DNA from: JAHDBG01 sp963922685
Lineage (GTDB): Bacteria > Pseudomonadota > Gammaproteobacteria > Chromatiales > Chromatiaceae
Assembly: GCA_963922685.1 (NCBI GenBank)
Contig: CAWUJM010000002.1
Location: forward strand, 4,806-68,805
Length of the DNA: 64,000 nucleotides
Reading direction: 5' to 3'
The position numbers were made by a program, and so were the translations under genes. Below the pieces are notes generated by a model that made no database searches, was not told where the DNA came from, and was given only the letters and a program-made list of their open reading frames with translations. Positions 17,661 through 27,560 of the stretch are shown piece by piece. Each line of letters begins with the position of its first letter. The stretch's first letter is position 1.

Positions 17661-19457
17661 TCAAACTGGTGTGGTACCTATTTCTTCCCAGAGGAGACGT
17701 ACCAGACCGACAGAGACGACGGCATAACAGCGTAAATTCAGACCACTGCCCTTCTTCACCTGCAACTCTCCCGCATACTGAACTAACTGTGTTCGGGCCT
17801 CGGCAAAGGCCGCTGTAACGGGCGGCAGGTTGTGCGCATCCTGTATGCTGAGTTGCTGCACTGCTTCGCCTGTCTGCCCCACCTGCTTCAGGCTGACATA
17901 CTTAAATTCGAGGATAAAATCAAAGATCGGATATTGCCGGGCATCCGGTCGGACGATCAGGGTCAGGTCGGCATAACCGTGACCTGCACGCTGTTCCGAA
18001 TCGACTTCATACAGCAGATCATCAGCCACCAGAATCAGAAAGGCAGTCTTGATCGTCAGCTCGTTGACCTGCCGGTAGTCCCGGTTATCCAGTGCGGTGA
18101 AGGCGCGCTGCCGGACTAAATTACACACACCGGTTAAGTCTCCCTGCTGGAAGAATTCGTCTGCGACCGGTCGCACCTCCTCATTCCAGTCGAGTGTTGG
18201 TAACAGGCTGTCACGTAATTGTTCGATATACAGTTCTTTGATGACTAGGTTCGGAATGGTCAGCTTCAGTCGGCCCAGATGTGCTGTGCCCGCCAGCGTC
18301 AGTACGCCGAAGAAATACAGCAGCGACAGCATATACGCCTGATCTTTTTTGCCGTACAGCAGATCCTGAATACCAAAGCGTTGCACCAGGCTATTCAGGC
18401 TCAGAGGTCTGTTCTCCAGTGCGGTGCGGATCAGTTCCGGACCCTTCGGCAGGGTTGCGATATAGGCAATCTTGCCCCGATCCATCGCCAGATTCTCATC
18501 CAGCATATTGCCCGGATAGCAATGATAGCGATCGATATATTTCAGGAAATACAGGGTCAGGGTTGGATTATAGATACACTCCCCGGATTCATTATTCTGC
18601 ACAAAACAATACCCATTGTAGAAGGTGCGCATCAGGCCAAGTGTTGCCTGTACCGGTGGCAGATCAGGTGATCCCTGTCGAGCAATATCTGTGAGCACCT
18701 GTTCGATCTCACTCTCAGTGAAGCCACACAGATCGTTGAACTCCGGGTTCAGAAAGATATTCTCGGCCACATTGTAGCCACTGGTCAGATCGCTCAGTAC
18801 CATCGGCGAAACGCCAGTCATAAAGACACGATCCAGCCCATGACCACTGGCTGCAGCCTTCACCGCCTTGAACAGGGTCTTCAGCAGGCCTTCGCCCTGC
18901 AGCAGGCTTTCGTAGTGCGCCTTGCTGCGTTGCCGACTGCCCATCGCGATCTCATTCGCAAAGTTGTCGTATTCGTCGATGATCAGGTACAACTTGCGAT
19001 CACTCTGTCTGACAGCACCCAGCAGGGAATCGAAGGAGGCTATCGCATCTTCCTTTATCGTGACAGGTTGCTGCAGATAGCCTGAGTAACGACTCGCACA
19101 GATTTCTATTGTGCCATTGATATGGTTGTACAGTGCTCGCTTTAAGTCCTCCAGATCGCCCTGAGAGGCGACCACAGAAAAATCCCACTTCAGGATAATA
19201 TACTGGTTGTGCCACTCCGTTGGTGCCTGACCGATCGCCAGTCTGCCGAAGGTCTGTGCAAAGGCATCTGCCCGGGCCAGATCGTAATAGTGTTCCAGCA
19301 TGGAGAGCAACAGGCTCTTGCCAAACCGGCGTGGCCGCAGGAACAACAATTGCTGGCCTGCGTCCTCTATGAGCGGAATCGCATCGGTACGATCAATGTA
19401 GAAGTAATTTCCCTGGATGATCTTGCCAAAGTCACTGATCCCGTAGGGGTATTTCAT
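17661..19457 (-). CDS. AAA-ATPase-like protein with C-terminal PD-(D/E)XK (DUF1703-type) domain
   Basis: I choose ATG 19457 (598 aa): AGG lies 7 bp upstream and the family N terminus KYPYGISDFGKII begins at once. Visible motifs are FYIDRT, the Walker A variant LRPRRFGKSLLLSML (GKS) and Walker B LYLIIDEYDNFAN. The C-terminal nuclease-like region has GHGYADLTLIV and then FDFILEFKYV, consistent with D...ExK. This is the AAA-ATPase_like + DUF1703 architecture. It is distinct from the two paralogues at 8018 and 35502. The family is often expanded in Bacteroidetes and large Gammaproteobacteria; no function is established. Confidence 0.8.
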   Translation of the reverse strand: MKYPYGISDFGKIIQGNYFYIDRTDAIPLIEDAGQQLLFLRPRRFGKSLLLSMLEHYYDLARADAFAQTFGRLAIGQAPTEWHNQYIILKWDFSVVASQGDLEDLKRALYNHINGTIEICASRYSGYLQQPVTIKEDAIASFDSLLGAVRQSDRKLYLIIDEYDNFANEIAMGSRQRSKAHYESLLQGEGLLKTLFKAVKAAASGHGLDRVFMTGVSPMVLSDLTSGYNVAENIFLNPEFNDLCGFTESEIEQVLTDIARQGSPDLPPVQATLGLMRTFYNGYCFVQNNESGECIYNPTLTLYFLKYIDRYHCYPGNMLDENLAMDRGKIAYIATLPKGPELIRTALENRPLSLNSLVQRFGIQDLLYGKKDQAYMLSLLYFFGVLTLAGTAHLGRLKLTIPNLVIKELYIEQLRDSLLPTLDWNEEVRPVADEFFQQGDLTGVCNLVRQRAFTALDNRDYRQVNELTIKTAFLILVADDLLYEVDSEQRAGHGYADLTLIVRPDARQYPIFDFILEFKYVSLKQVGQTGEAVQQLSIQDAHNLPPVTAAFAEARTQLVQYAGELQVKKGSGLNLRCYAVVSVGLVRLLWEEIGTTPV

Positions 19458-19498
19458 AGCAAACCTGGCAAGTAGTATGAGAGCATGAAAATATCTGA

Positions 19499-20011
19499 CT
19501 ACCACTCACCAGATTTAAAAATCTCCAAAACTTCTTTTTCACCTATATTAGGCATATTAAATTCCTTGGATTTTTCCAGCATTCTTCTGTAAGTTTCAAT
19601 CATTGGCGCATGGCTATTTAAGTGATCATTCTGGCTGAAATACCGTTTTTGCTCAGTGAACATTTCTTGTGTATCAATCAAAAAAATAGCAAACTCCATG
19701 TATTCTGTTTCGTTGTTGCCGTCAAAACCATTAAAATAAGATAGATAATGGCCGTCAATAGCTTTGCTCTTCAATGACCTTTTTATACACTCAATATTTC
19801 CGTATAAAGTAAGAATGTCTAAGACGAATTGCCCCGCTTCTGAAGGCATGTTATCTGCAACTTTTTCATCAATCATGTAGTAAAGTCTTTCGTAGCCATT
19901 TTCTAATATGGTTGCCATATTATTATAATGATCAGCTTCATCTTCTTTGAGTTCCGATAAAATTTTGTACTGATTGATCAGAAATAATCTATCTTTTTTT
20001 GAGATGCTCAT
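19499..20011 (-). CDS. yfbU: YfbU family protein
   Basis: Predicted 170 aa, close to E. coli YfbU (about 164). Shared features are the N terminus RLFLINQYKILSEL, the ILENGYERLYY motif, GFDGNNETEYMEFA and a C-terminal helix pair with APMIETYRRML. AGGAG lies 9 bp before ATG. The gene is strongly AT-rich compared with flanking genes, suggesting a different history. YfbU is a helical cytosolic protein of unclear function. Confidence 0.85.
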   Translation of the reverse strand: MSISKKDRLFLINQYKILSELKEDEADHYNNMATILENGYERLYYMIDEKVADNMPSEAGQFVLDILTLYGNIECIKRSLKSKAIDGHYLSYFNGFDGNNETEYMEFAIFLIDTQEMFTEQKRYFSQNDHLNSHAPMIETYRRMLEKSKEFNMPNIGEKEVLEIFKSGEW

Positions 20012-20074
20012 TTTTTAATTACTCCTGAGTTGATTTGTACGGAAACACACATTTGATTTGCTATCCTTGGTATA

Positions 20075-21520
20075 TCACAGACACAGTTGTTCCTGCAGGA
20101 GCTGGTTGACCTGTTGCGGATTTGCCTTGCCTCTGGATTTTTTCATCACCTGGCCGACAAAAAAGCCGATCATCTTCGGTCTTTTGTCTGCCGCAGCTGC
20201 CTGGTAGTTGGCAACCTGTTGCGGGCTGGCGGCGATCACTTCATCCACCCAGGCTGCCAATGCTCCAGTATCTGTGACCTGTTGCAGCCCGCGTGCTGCA
20301 ATCACTGCATCTGCAGATCCTTCGCCCTGCCACATTGCTGCAAACACCTGCTTTGCGATCTTGCCCGAAATGGTCTGATCCTGAACCCGGCATAACAGCC
20401 TGGCCATATCGTCCGCCGTAACAGGTGTCTCTGCCAGTGTCAGGCCCCCCTTGTTCAGAGCAGCACTGAACTCGCCCAGTACCCAGTTTGCTGCTAGGGT
20501 TGCGTCACCACAGGTTGCGGCTACGGATTCAAAAAAGTCTGCCAGCTCACGCTGGCTGGTCAGGCTGTTTGCGGTATACGCAGACAGGCCGAACGTTTGC
20601 TGGAAGCGCGCGGCACGTGCATCCGGCAGTTCCGGCATATCGGCGGTCGCTGCGGCGATAAAGTCTGCATCTATGCTGACCGGTAACAGATCCGGGTCGG
20701 GGAAATAACGATAATCATTCGCTTCTTCCTTCGAGCGCATACTGCGTGTTTCGTCTCGTTCGGCATCATACAGCCGGGTTTCCTGCACGACACGACCACC
20801 CGCTTCCAGAATATCAATCTGGCGCTCTGCCTCAAACTGTATCGCCTTATGCAGAAAACGGAACGAGTTCAGATTCTTCAGTTCGGTGCGGGTACCCATC
20901 TGTGTCTGACCGGTTGGCCGCACGGACACATTCGCATCACACCGGAAGCTGCCTTCCTGCAGATTGCCATCGCAGATGCCGATACAGGTCACAATCTGAT
21001 GTATCTTACGTGCATACGCCACGGCTTCGTCGGCGGAGCGCATATCCGGTTCAGATACAATTTCCAGTAGCGGTGTGCCGGCCCGGTTCAGATCAATCCC
21101 GCTCATGCCACTGAATGCATCATGCAATGATTTACCCGCATCTTCTTCCAGGTGCGCACGGGTCACACCAACAGACCGGGTCATGCCTTCTACTGAGATC
21201 AGCGTAATAGTACCTCTGCCGACAACCGGTAGTTCATACTGACTGATTTGGTAGCCCTTCGGCAGGTCCGGATAAAAATAATGTTTGCGTGCAAAGACCG
21301 ACTGAAGTGCAATCTCAGCACCAATCGCGCAACCGAAGCGCACCGCCATCTGCACCGCAGCCTGATTCAGCACCGGCAACACCCCGGGCATCCCCAGATC
21401 AATCAGGGCTGCCTGGGTATTCGGTGCTGCACCGAAGGTTGTGGCAGAGCCGGAAAAGATCTTGGATCGAGTGGCCAGCTGGGTGTGTATTTCCAGGCCG
21501 ATCACAGTTTCCCATGGCAT
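20075..21520 (-). CDS. gatB: Asp-tRNA(Asn)/Glu-tRNA(Gln) amidotransferase subunit B
   Basis: Binds mischarged tRNA and transfers ammonia from GatA to make Gln-tRNA or Asn-tRNA. I choose ATG 21520 (481 aa), 8 bp after AAGG, giving the family start [15 protein letters not shown]. Motifs are [26 protein letters not shown] and YRYFPDPDL, with the C-terminal GatB/YqeY domain ending in [16 protein letters not shown]. gatA and gatC are not in the window. Confidence 0.96.
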   Translation of the reverse strand: MPWETVIGLEIHTQLATRSKIFSGSATTFGAAPNTQAALIDLGMPGVLPVLNQAAVQMAVRFGCAIGAEIALQSVFARKHYFYPDLPKGYQISQYELPVVGRGTITLISVEGMTRSVGVTRAHLEEDAGKSLHDAFSGMSGIDLNRAGTPLLEIVSEPDMRSADEAVAYARKIHQIVTCIGICDGNLQEGSFRCDANVSVRPTGQTQMGTRTELKNLNSFRFLHKAIQFEAERQIDILEAGGRVVQETRLYDAERDETRSMRSKEEANDYRYFPDPDLLPVSIDADFIAAATADMPELPDARAARFQQTFGLSAYTANSLTSQRELADFFESVAATCGDATLAANWVLGEFSAALNKGGLTLAETPVTADDMARLLCRVQDQTISGKIAKQVFAAMWQGEGSADAVIAARGLQQVTDTGALAAWVDEVIAASPQQVANYQAAAADKRPKMIGFFVGQVMKKSRGKANPQQVNQLLQEQLCL

Positions 21521-21591
21521 GATGATCACCTTGTGTGATGTCTTTTCCGCTTCGCTTTGATGGGGGTGCGATTCGAACTTCAGTGTTTTAT

Positions 21592-23139
21592 TCAGGCAGG
21601 AGGGATACCCATCTCAAATTTCAGCAGGTTTTCCGGATCAACCTGAGCCTTGATTTTCTTCAACCGGTCCCAGGATGAGCCGTAATACCACTCAGTCGGC
21701 AGATCGCGATCCGCGAAGTTGATGAAGGCACCGCGACTGTAGTCCTGCAATCCTTCACGTACTTTGCTGACCCAGTTCAGTACCTGAGTTTCATCTACAT
21801 CATTCTCCTCAAGCCACCATGCCTGAATCTGCAGCATATATGGACTATCGCGCCAGGGGTATGCAGTGCCTCCATCTGGCGCAATGGTGCCATGCCCTCC
21901 CATGCCGTGCCAGCTGAGGTACATATTCACACCCGGAATCTCAGCTTCACTATCCATGAGTTTTGCTGCCACCTGCACTATGTCATCCAGACAATCGGCT
22001 TTGGGAATGACTGAGCTGACTTTATGTGGCTCGGGCATTAATATGCAGGTTTGGCTCGGGGACTCTTTTGATCGTGCTCCGGGTTGCAATGCATAGCTTT
22101 GTGCCGGTAAAGGTTTGCCATCACAACCGCATGGTGCCGGCCCGGCATCCAGCATCAGTGCAATACGATGTCCGTCAGGATCGGAAAAATCATGTGGCGT
22201 ATATTGACAGAGTTCTGGTTCATGCGGATGAGTGAGCGAGCTGAGTGCATTGATGCATTCTTCCTTCGTGCCATAAAATCGCCCGCCAACGATGAAAGAC
22301 GGGTTTTTCTCATCATGTTTGTCACTATCTACCGCTGTCATCCTGGCAAAGGTATTCAGTTTCGGGTTATCTGTGCGTTGACACAGTGCGACCCAGGATC
22401 TGGCCACGTCCGCGCGTGCGCTTTTCCCCCAATGCAGGGTGAATGACGTGTAGCACTGCGGTGGTTGTTCCAGTTCAAACCGGAACCGGGTAATCACGCC
22501 GAAGTTACCACCACCCCCGCCACGAATCGCCCAGAACAGATCAACCGGATTAACTTCCGGACTCTTAGTACCCTGAGTCCACCCGTCTTTGTCAAGAGAT
22601 ACGATATCACCGTTGGGCAGTACCATCTCCACTTCGCGCAACTTGTCAGCGGTCAGTCCCAGATAACGGTAACTCATTCCCCAGCCCCCACCCTGAGTGA
22701 GTCCCCCGACACAAACTGTACCGCAGCCTCCGGTAGGCAGCAGTCTGTCATGGTATGCTAATGTATTGACAACCTGTTCCAGTCTTTGTCCACTGCCCAC
22801 CCAGGCATGTTGCAGGTTTTCATCCAATTCAACCTTATTGATCTGGTCGAGTGATAGCACCACGCCGCCGTCATTGACACACATCGCCTCGTGATGATGC
22901 CCACCGGAACGGATAGACAAAGGTACTTTGTGTCCTTTTAACTTTCTGAATCCTTTAAGCCAGAAGCTGACATCTTCACGGTTTCTGCAATGTGCAATGA
23001 CACAGGGGCACTTTTCTAACCGTTCGTTATGCACGAGTCGGTCGCAATCGTAGTACGTTAATCCGGGTTGGGTGATGATCATACCCTGACGACGGGCCTG
23101 GTTGACCAGTTCCTGAATAACTGAGTTATTAGTATTCAT
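21592..23139 (-). CDS. Berberine-bridge-type FAD-dependent oxidoreductase
   Basis: Predicted 515 aa, AGGAAA before ATG. The FAD-binding PCMH-type domain has [10 protein letters not shown], with H81 in the position of the 8-alpha-linked histidine. [20 protein letters not shown] has C139 in the position of the 6-S-cysteinyl link, so bicovalent FAD is predicted. The C-terminal BBE segment is FADRDL...[13 protein letters not shown] followed by [12 protein letters not shown]. Such enzymes oxidise amines, alcohols or sugars with O2. It lies 105 bp downstream of the PsiD-like decarboxylase on the same strand, separated by a GC hairpin. Joint action on an amine is inferred. No signal peptide is visible. 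Confidence 0.85.
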   Translation of the reverse strand: MNTNNSVIQELVNQARRQGMIITQPGLTYYDCDRLVHNERLEKCPCVIAHCRNREDVSFWLKGFRKLKGHKVPLSIRSGGHHHEAMCVNDGGVVLSLDQINKVELDENLQHAWVGSGQRLEQVVNTLAYHDRLLPTGGCGTVCVGGLTQGGGWGMSYRYLGLTADKLREVEMVLPNGDIVSLDKDGWTQGTKSPEVNPVDLFWAIRGGGGGNFGVITRFRFELEQPPQCYTSFTLHWGKSARADVARSWVALCQRTDNPKLNTFARMTAVDSDKHDEKNPSFIVGGRFYGTKEECINALSSLTHPHEPELCQYTPHDFSDPDGHRIALMLDAGPAPCGCDGKPLPAQSYALQPGARSKESPSQTCILMPEPHKVSSVIPKADCLDDIVQVAAKLMDSEAEIPGVNMYLSWHGMGGHGTIAPDGGTAYPWRDSPYMLQIQAWWLEENDVDETQVLNWVSKVREGLQDYSRGAFINFADRDLPTEWYYGSSWDRLKKIKAQVDPENLLKFEMGIPPA

Positions 23140-23213
23140 ACAGTGTTTCCTGTTTGATGATTCCCGGAGGGCTGATTTCTCATGGTACGGGTGTCAATGT
23201 GGTGTGTAATGAA

Positions 23214-23238
23214 CGCCCCGCCCCTGAGGGGCGGGGTG
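23214..23238 (-). terminator. GC-rich hairpin after the PsiD-like gene
   Basis: CCCCGCCCC-TGA-GGGGCGGGG is a perfect 9 bp stem (23216-23236), extended by a G-T and a C-G pair. It begins 7 bp after the stop codon of the decarboxylase gene. The minus-strand flank is only weakly T-rich, so it may attenuate rather than end transcription, or stabilise the mRNA 3' end. Confidence 0.45.
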
Positions 23239-23244
23239 ATGTAC

Positions 23245-24570
23245 TCAGTTCGCTGTTGCTACCTCTGCTCTGACCCGCAGACAACCCTGACTCGCCTGGC
23301 AGCTTTCAGCAGTTTTACATGGTTGCTGTGTGTTACCTGAATCCTCTTTGGCTGTGAACTCTTTCACCATCCCTTGCTGAAAAACCAGTGCCATACTGGA
23401 GCCACCGTAGCTGAAGTAGCCGATCTCCTGGCCTTTCTCAACATGATCACCCGGGCGTACATTGATGGTGATTGAGGAGATTTCTGTGATACCGATCGGC
23501 AGGGCCGCTACCTTACCGATTGACGAATTTTCGATCACAATCAGACCACGTGTATTCACCATGGCCTCGTAACCCTGAGATTTCGTGCCGGCGGAGAGAT
23601 CAAATCCTTCGGAGAGCAATTCGCTGAACATGAGACCGGGAATCACACGTGCTTCAAGTACTGTACCGCTGATCGGTGCATGCCAGCGATGATAATCTGA
23701 TCCGGCAAGGAACGATTGCAATACATCCCCACCGATGAAGGATTCAGTGTAGGGGCTGCCGTTGAGCATGTCAGTCAAAGAATAATTCTGCCCCTTAGTC
23801 CAGAATGTGTCGCAGAGCTTGATGTCGCGGGCAATACGATAGACTGTCCCGTCGTTAGCGGAAACGATCACCTTGTCATCGTCTGGACCATCAAGCGGAC
23901 GATAAGTATCAAGCTGATACTGGCGATGGAAAAAGTCGTTGAACGACGTAAAGCCCCAGTAAGGTTCATCTTTCTTCTGATAGTTTGCGCTCTGTTTAAG
24001 ACACAATGTGCTTTGTGCATCTGTGGTCAACCAGCCATTGGCCTTGTCAGTCAGAACGTTGCGGGAGTCAGACGTGTCAAGATAAGTACACCAGGTCTGA
24101 AGAACAGCGGTCAGCAGGATATTAAACTGCTTGAGTTGAAACAGGGCAGCGCCGGAGGGCATGAACATCATAAACACAAACAAAGACGACATCGGAAACT
24201 GTCGTTGACCGTAGGGAGGTTCGTTGTATGCCGGTGCGCGCTGGATAACATAGTTGATAGCAGCCAGCCATTGGTCAACGGTCTGAAACCCCTGTCCCTC
24301 CTGCAGATAGCCCTGATCTTTAAGATAGGCGCGGTATTCAGCAATCATCTGACTGGCATACTGACGGGCAGTGCTATCGCTGGTGCCGCAATTCAAATAT
24401 TGAGCCAGTGACTGTACCGGTGGCTTAAAAGGCTCCGGATTCTGACTGGTGACCTCAATAAGATGCTGTTGCCAGTCGACGATCTGCTGAATCTTTTCCT
24501 GATCGTCCTTGGAAAGCGTGGATTGGCAGGTCTGAGCAGCTACGCGCAGGACAGAAAGGTTCTCAATCAT
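23245..24570 (-). CDS. PsiD-like phosphatidylserine-decarboxylase-family enzyme (GGSS type)
   Basis: Predicted 441 aa, GGAG 6 bp before ATG. The N-terminal half (about 40-230) matches the extra domain of the fungal PSD-like group that includes tryptophan decarboxylase PsiD: RAPAYNEPPYG, TSDSRNVL and PYWGFTSFNDFFHRQY. The C-terminal half has the decarboxylase core YHRWHAPISGTV (293-304), LPIGITEISS and GYFSYGGSSMAL. GGSS (389-392) replaces the LGST self-cleavage motif of housekeeping Psd and would yield a pyruvoyl group at a Ser. Total length is almost that of PsiD. Amino-acid decarboxylation, perhaps of an aromatic substrate, is more likely than lipid decarboxylation (inference). The C terminus has an unusual Cys-rich tail (QPCKTAESCQASQGC). 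Confidence 0.85.
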   Translation of the reverse strand: MIENLSVLRVAAQTCQSTLSKDDQEKIQQIVDWQQHLIEVTSQNPEPFKPPVQSLAQYLNCGTSDSTARQYASQMIAEYRAYLKDQGYLQEGQGFQTVDQWLAAINYVIQRAPAYNEPPYGQRQFPMSSLFVFMMFMPSGAALFQLKQFNILLTAVLQTWCTYLDTSDSRNVLTDKANGWLTTDAQSTLCLKQSANYQKKDEPYWGFTSFNDFFHRQYQLDTYRPLDGPDDDKVIVSANDGTVYRIARDIKLCDTFWTKGQNYSLTDMLNGSPYTESFIGGDVLQSFLAGSDYHRWHAPISGTVLEARVIPGLMFSELLSEGFDLSAGTKSQGYEAMVNTRGLIVIENSSIGKVAALPIGITEISSITINVRPGDHVEKGQEIGYFSYGGSSMALVFQQGMVKEFTAKEDSGNTQQPCKTAESCQASQGCLRVRAEVATAN

Positions 24571-24692
24571 GGAAATCTCCGTTAGTTGATAATATAGTTC
24601 AGGATGATGGAAAGTAATTATTACTGGCTTTCATCCGGTTTCGCGAAACTCCCGATTATACAGGCAGGATGCCTTTCTGTGTTGCAGGTTAT

Positions 24693-25358
24693 TCAGAAGA
24701 CAAAGGGCTCAGGCTGCGGTGCCTGCTGTAATGGCACCAGCAACATCTCACACAGGTTCGTCGTCTGTATGGCACCGGAGGCCTGGCGGGTGTAGTGCTG
24801 TGCCTGCATCACCGGCGGTTCACCCACCACACAGAACAGACGACCGCCCGGTGCCAGCCAGGACAGAAATAATTCCGGCAGATCGGGTGTCGAGCCGGTC
24901 ACAGCAATCGCATCAAAATGTCGTGGCGGCAGTTCGGCCTGAAAGATATCACCGGTAATCAGTTCAGCCTGATGCTGCGGGTCATAGTCACGTAACGCCG
25001 CAGCGGCTCGTGTACCCAGTTCAGGCACGATTTCGTAGCTGGTGACCTGACCGCCCAGTGCCAGCAGACAGGCGCACAGAAAGCCGCTGCTGGTACCCAC
25101 TTCCAGCACCTTATCGCCGGGTTGTACCGCCAGGGCCTGTAACAGAATCGCTTCCTGCCTCGGGGTCATCATGCTATGCTGATCATCCAGCGGAATGGCG
25201 GTGTCGGCAAATGCCAGGTGCCGGTAGGCTTCCGGTACAAACTGTTCGCGTGGCACCTGACCCAGTACCCGCAGCACTGACTCGTCTGTGATATCACACG
25301 GACGAATCTGTTGTTCTATCATATTAAACCGGGCGGTTGCGGCATAATCAGCGGACAT
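24693..25358 (-). CDS. Protein-L-isoaspartate O-methyltransferase-like protein
   Basis: Predicted 221 aa, AGAGG ahead of ATG. The N terminus (ARFNMIEQQIRP, then REQFVP) and motif I VLEVGTSSGFLCACLL are typical of the PIMT-like group found in many Gammaproteobacteria beside tolC. DQHSMMTPRQEA resembles the PIMT region that normally reads GQTISQP, here altered. Whether it repairs isoaspartate is therefore uncertain. SAM binding is well supported. Confidence 0.8.
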   Translation of the reverse strand: MSADYAATARFNMIEQQIRPCDITDESVLRVLGQVPREQFVPEAYRHLAFADTAIPLDDQHSMMTPRQEAILLQALAVQPGDKVLEVGTSSGFLCACLLALGGQVTSYEIVPELGTRAAAALRDYDPQHQAELITGDIFQAELPPRHFDAIAVTGSTPDLPELFLSWLAPGGRLFCVVGEPPVMQAQHYTRQASGAIQTTNLCEMLLVPLQQAPQPEPFVF

Positions 25359-25393
25359 AAAGAACCTCTGGTGAGATCAGTAACGGGTTCGTT

Positions 25394-25708
25394 TCAGACT
25401 GTGCCGATGGTGCTGAAGTAAGGCAGCCAGCACAGCAGCAACAGGGCAAAGGTGCCCAGATCAGAGCATAGTCTGAGCCGGTGCACCGCACAGGCTGACG
25501 TGTCCTGTTCCAGCATGAAGATGCGATTCATCAGCGCATCCAGTAAAAGCACAAAACTCAGCAGCACCACCAGGCTGGGGATCACATAAGCACTGATCAC
25601 GCCCCAGCCAACCGGTTCTGTCTCTGCCAGCCAGACCAGCGGGCAGCAGATGAGTGCGCAGGCGAGTAATAATCCGCGCAATGTGCCTAAACGTGTCAGA
25701 AAGTTCAT
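25394..25708 (-). CDS. Small membrane protein of unknown function
   Basis: Predicted 104 aa with GAGG before ATG. Three hydrophobic segments are visible (about 10-28, 36-60 and 84-102), with a short loop containing LEQDTSACAVHRLRLC between the second and third. It lies 35 bp after the PIMT-like stop when read in genome order, but is transcribed before it, so the two may share a transcript. No family recognised. Confidence 0.5.
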   Translation of the reverse strand: MNFLTRLGTLRGLLLACALICCPLVWLAETEPVGWGVISAYVIPSLVVLLSFVLLLDALMNRIFMLEQDTSACAVHRLRLCSDLGTFALLLLCWLPYFSTIGTV

Positions 25709-25747
25709 TCTGTCAGCCTCTGTATCACCTTAATTCCGGGCAGATGT

Positions 25748-26563
25748 ATGCGTATTGTATCCTTCAACGTCAACAGCATTCGTGCTCGTGTCCATCAGTT
25801 AGCCGCATTGTGCGCACAGTATGATCCGGACATCATCGGTCTGCAGGAGACCAAGGTGCAGGATGATGAGTTTCCGCAGGATAGTGTGGCAGAACTCGGC
25901 TACCAGGCCATCTTTCATGGCCAGAAGAGCCATTATGGCGTAGCAATTCTGTCGAAACAAGCCGCCAGTGCCGTGACCACCGGCCTGCCCGGTGACGCAG
26001 CTGATGCCCAGCGACGCCTGATCCGGGCAGACTTTCCGGGGGGGGCGGGTCGTGCCATCACCGTGATCAATGGTTATTTTCCACAGGGCGAACACCGTGG
26101 GCACGCGACCAAGTTTCCCCATAAGCGGACATTCTATGCGGGCCTGCACCAGCTATTGTGCGATCAGTATCAGCCTGATGATGCCATTGTGGTGCTGGGC
26201 GATATGAATATCGCCCCGCTGGAGCAGGATATCGGCATCGGCCCGGCGAATGCAAAGCGTTGGCTGCGCGATGGTAAATGCAGCTTTCTGCCGGAGGAGC
26301 GTGAGTGGTTGCAGCGTCTGTGCGACTGGGGACTGCAGGATACCTTCCGTACCCTCCATCCGGAGGTTGAGGATCAGTTCAGCTGGTTTGATTACCGTAG
26401 TAAAGGCTTTGCGCGCGAACCGAAACGCGGTCTGCGGATTGATCTGGTGCTGGCTACAACCGCATTGAATCGTCATGTCACGGACGCCGGTATTGCATAT
26501 GATATCCGCGCGATGGATAAGCCTTCGGATCATGCGCCGGTCTGGGTCGATATTGAGGTTTGA
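25748..26563 (+). CDS. xthA: Exodeoxyribonuclease III
   Basis: Predicted 271 aa. Mg-dependent AP endonuclease and 3'-5' exonuclease in base-excision repair. It has the EEP-fold motifs RIVSFNVNSIRAR, DIIGLQETKVQD (catalytic Glu), NGYFPQGE, VVLGDMNIAP (Asp-Met-Asn), SWFDYRSK, RIDLVLA and SDHAPVW (catalytic Asp-His) in the expected order. It is transcribed divergently from the small membrane protein gene. Confidence 0.97.
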   Translation: MRIVSFNVNSIRARVHQLAALCAQYDPDIIGLQETKVQDDEFPQDSVAELGYQAIFHGQKSHYGVAILSKQAASAVTTGLPGDAADAQRRLIRADFPGGAGRAITVINGYFPQGEHRGHATKFPHKRTFYAGLHQLLCDQYQPDDAIVVLGDMNIAPLEQDIGIGPANAKRWLRDGKCSFLPEEREWLQRLCDWGLQDTFRTLHPEVEDQFSWFDYRSKGFAREPKRGLRIDLVLATTALNRHVTDAGIAYDIRAMDKPSDHAPVWVDIEV

Positions 26564-26580
26564 TGATTTCCGGGTATAAT
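26553..26580 (+). promoter_or_regulatory. Predicted sigma70 promoter for the ABC exporter
   Basis: TTGAGG (26553-26558) and a perfect TATAAT (26575-26580) are separated by 16 bp, about 60 bp before the yadG-like ATG. The -35 box overlaps the xthA 3' end. Confidence 0.5.
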
Positions 26581-26639
26581 CCGCCGGTTGTATCGGGTAC
26601 TGGCGCTATCTTCAGCGCTATTCATGGCACTGATCATTT

Positions 26640-27560
26640 ATGCATGCCTTACAGATTCGACAATTAAGCAAGCAATACCCCAATGGCCTGCGCGCGCTGG
26701 ACCAGATAGATCTGACAATTGAGTCCGGTGACTTTTTTGCGTTGCTCGGGCCGAATGGTGCTGGCAAATCCACGCTGATCGGCATCATCAGCTCATTGCT
26801 GAATAAATCCGGTGGTTCCGTTGAAATCTTCGGTCATAATCCGGATCAGGCACCGCAGGCGGCGAAGTCTCTGCTGGGCTTAGTGCCACAGGAATTTAAT
26901 TTTAATGTGTTTGAGCCGGTATTAGCGATTGTGGTTAATCAGGCCGGTTATTATGGCATTCCGCGCTGCCGTGCCTTAGCGCGCGCCGAAACGGTTCTGA
27001 AACAACTCCATTTGTGGGACAAACGCCACCAGCAGGCACGCGACCTGTCCGGTGGGATGAAGCGTCGGCTGATGATCGCCCGCGCGCTGGTGCATCAGCC
27101 CCGTCTGTTGATTCTGGACGAGCCGACAGCCGGCGTGGACATTGAAATCCGGCGTTCCATGTGGGACTTTCTGCGTACGATCAATCAGCAGGGTACCACT
27201 ATTATCTTAACGACACATTATCTGGAAGAAGCAGAAAATCTGTGTCGTCACATTGCGATCATCCATCAGGGGCGGATTGTGGAATGTGCGCCCATGGCTG
27301 ATCTGCTGGGTCAGCTGACGCAGGAAACACTGGTGCTGGATACAGCGTCCACCCTGCACCAGGTGCCTGATCTGGATGGCTTTTCCCTACAGCAGGTCAC
27401 TTCACACAGTCTGGAGGTGACAGTAGCGCGGCAGCAGGGGCTCAGTGCCTTATTTGCCGGACTGAAGCAGGCTGGTATTGAAGTGGTCAGCCTGCGCAAC
27501 AAGCAGAACCGGCTGGAGCAGTTGATGCTGGATCGGGTGCAACAGCAGGTGGCGGCATGA
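26640..27560 (+). CDS. yadG: ABC transporter ATP-binding protein, YadG-like
   Basis: Predicted 306 aa. ATPase of an ABC-2-type exporter. Walker A is GPNGAGKST, the Q-loop VPQEFNF, the signature DLSGGMKRRL, Walker B LLILDEPTAGVD and the H-loop THYLEEAE. The C-terminal about 80 residues are the regulatory extension of this subgroup. Its stop overlaps the permease start by 4 bp, so they form an exporter pair. The substrate is unknown. Confidence 0.93.
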   Translation: MHALQIRQLSKQYPNGLRALDQIDLTIESGDFFALLGPNGAGKSTLIGIISSLLNKSGGSVEIFGHNPDQAPQAAKSLLGLVPQEFNFNVFEPVLAIVVNQAGYYGIPRCRALARAETVLKQLHLWDKRHQQARDLSGGMKRRLMIARALVHQPRLLILDEPTAGVDIEIRRSMWDFLRTINQQGTTIILTTHYLEEAENLCRHIAIIHQGRIVECAPMADLLGQLTQETLVLDTASTLHQVPDLDGFSLQQVTSHSLEVTVARQQGLSALFAGLKQAGIEVVSLRNKQNRLEQLMLDRVQQQVAA

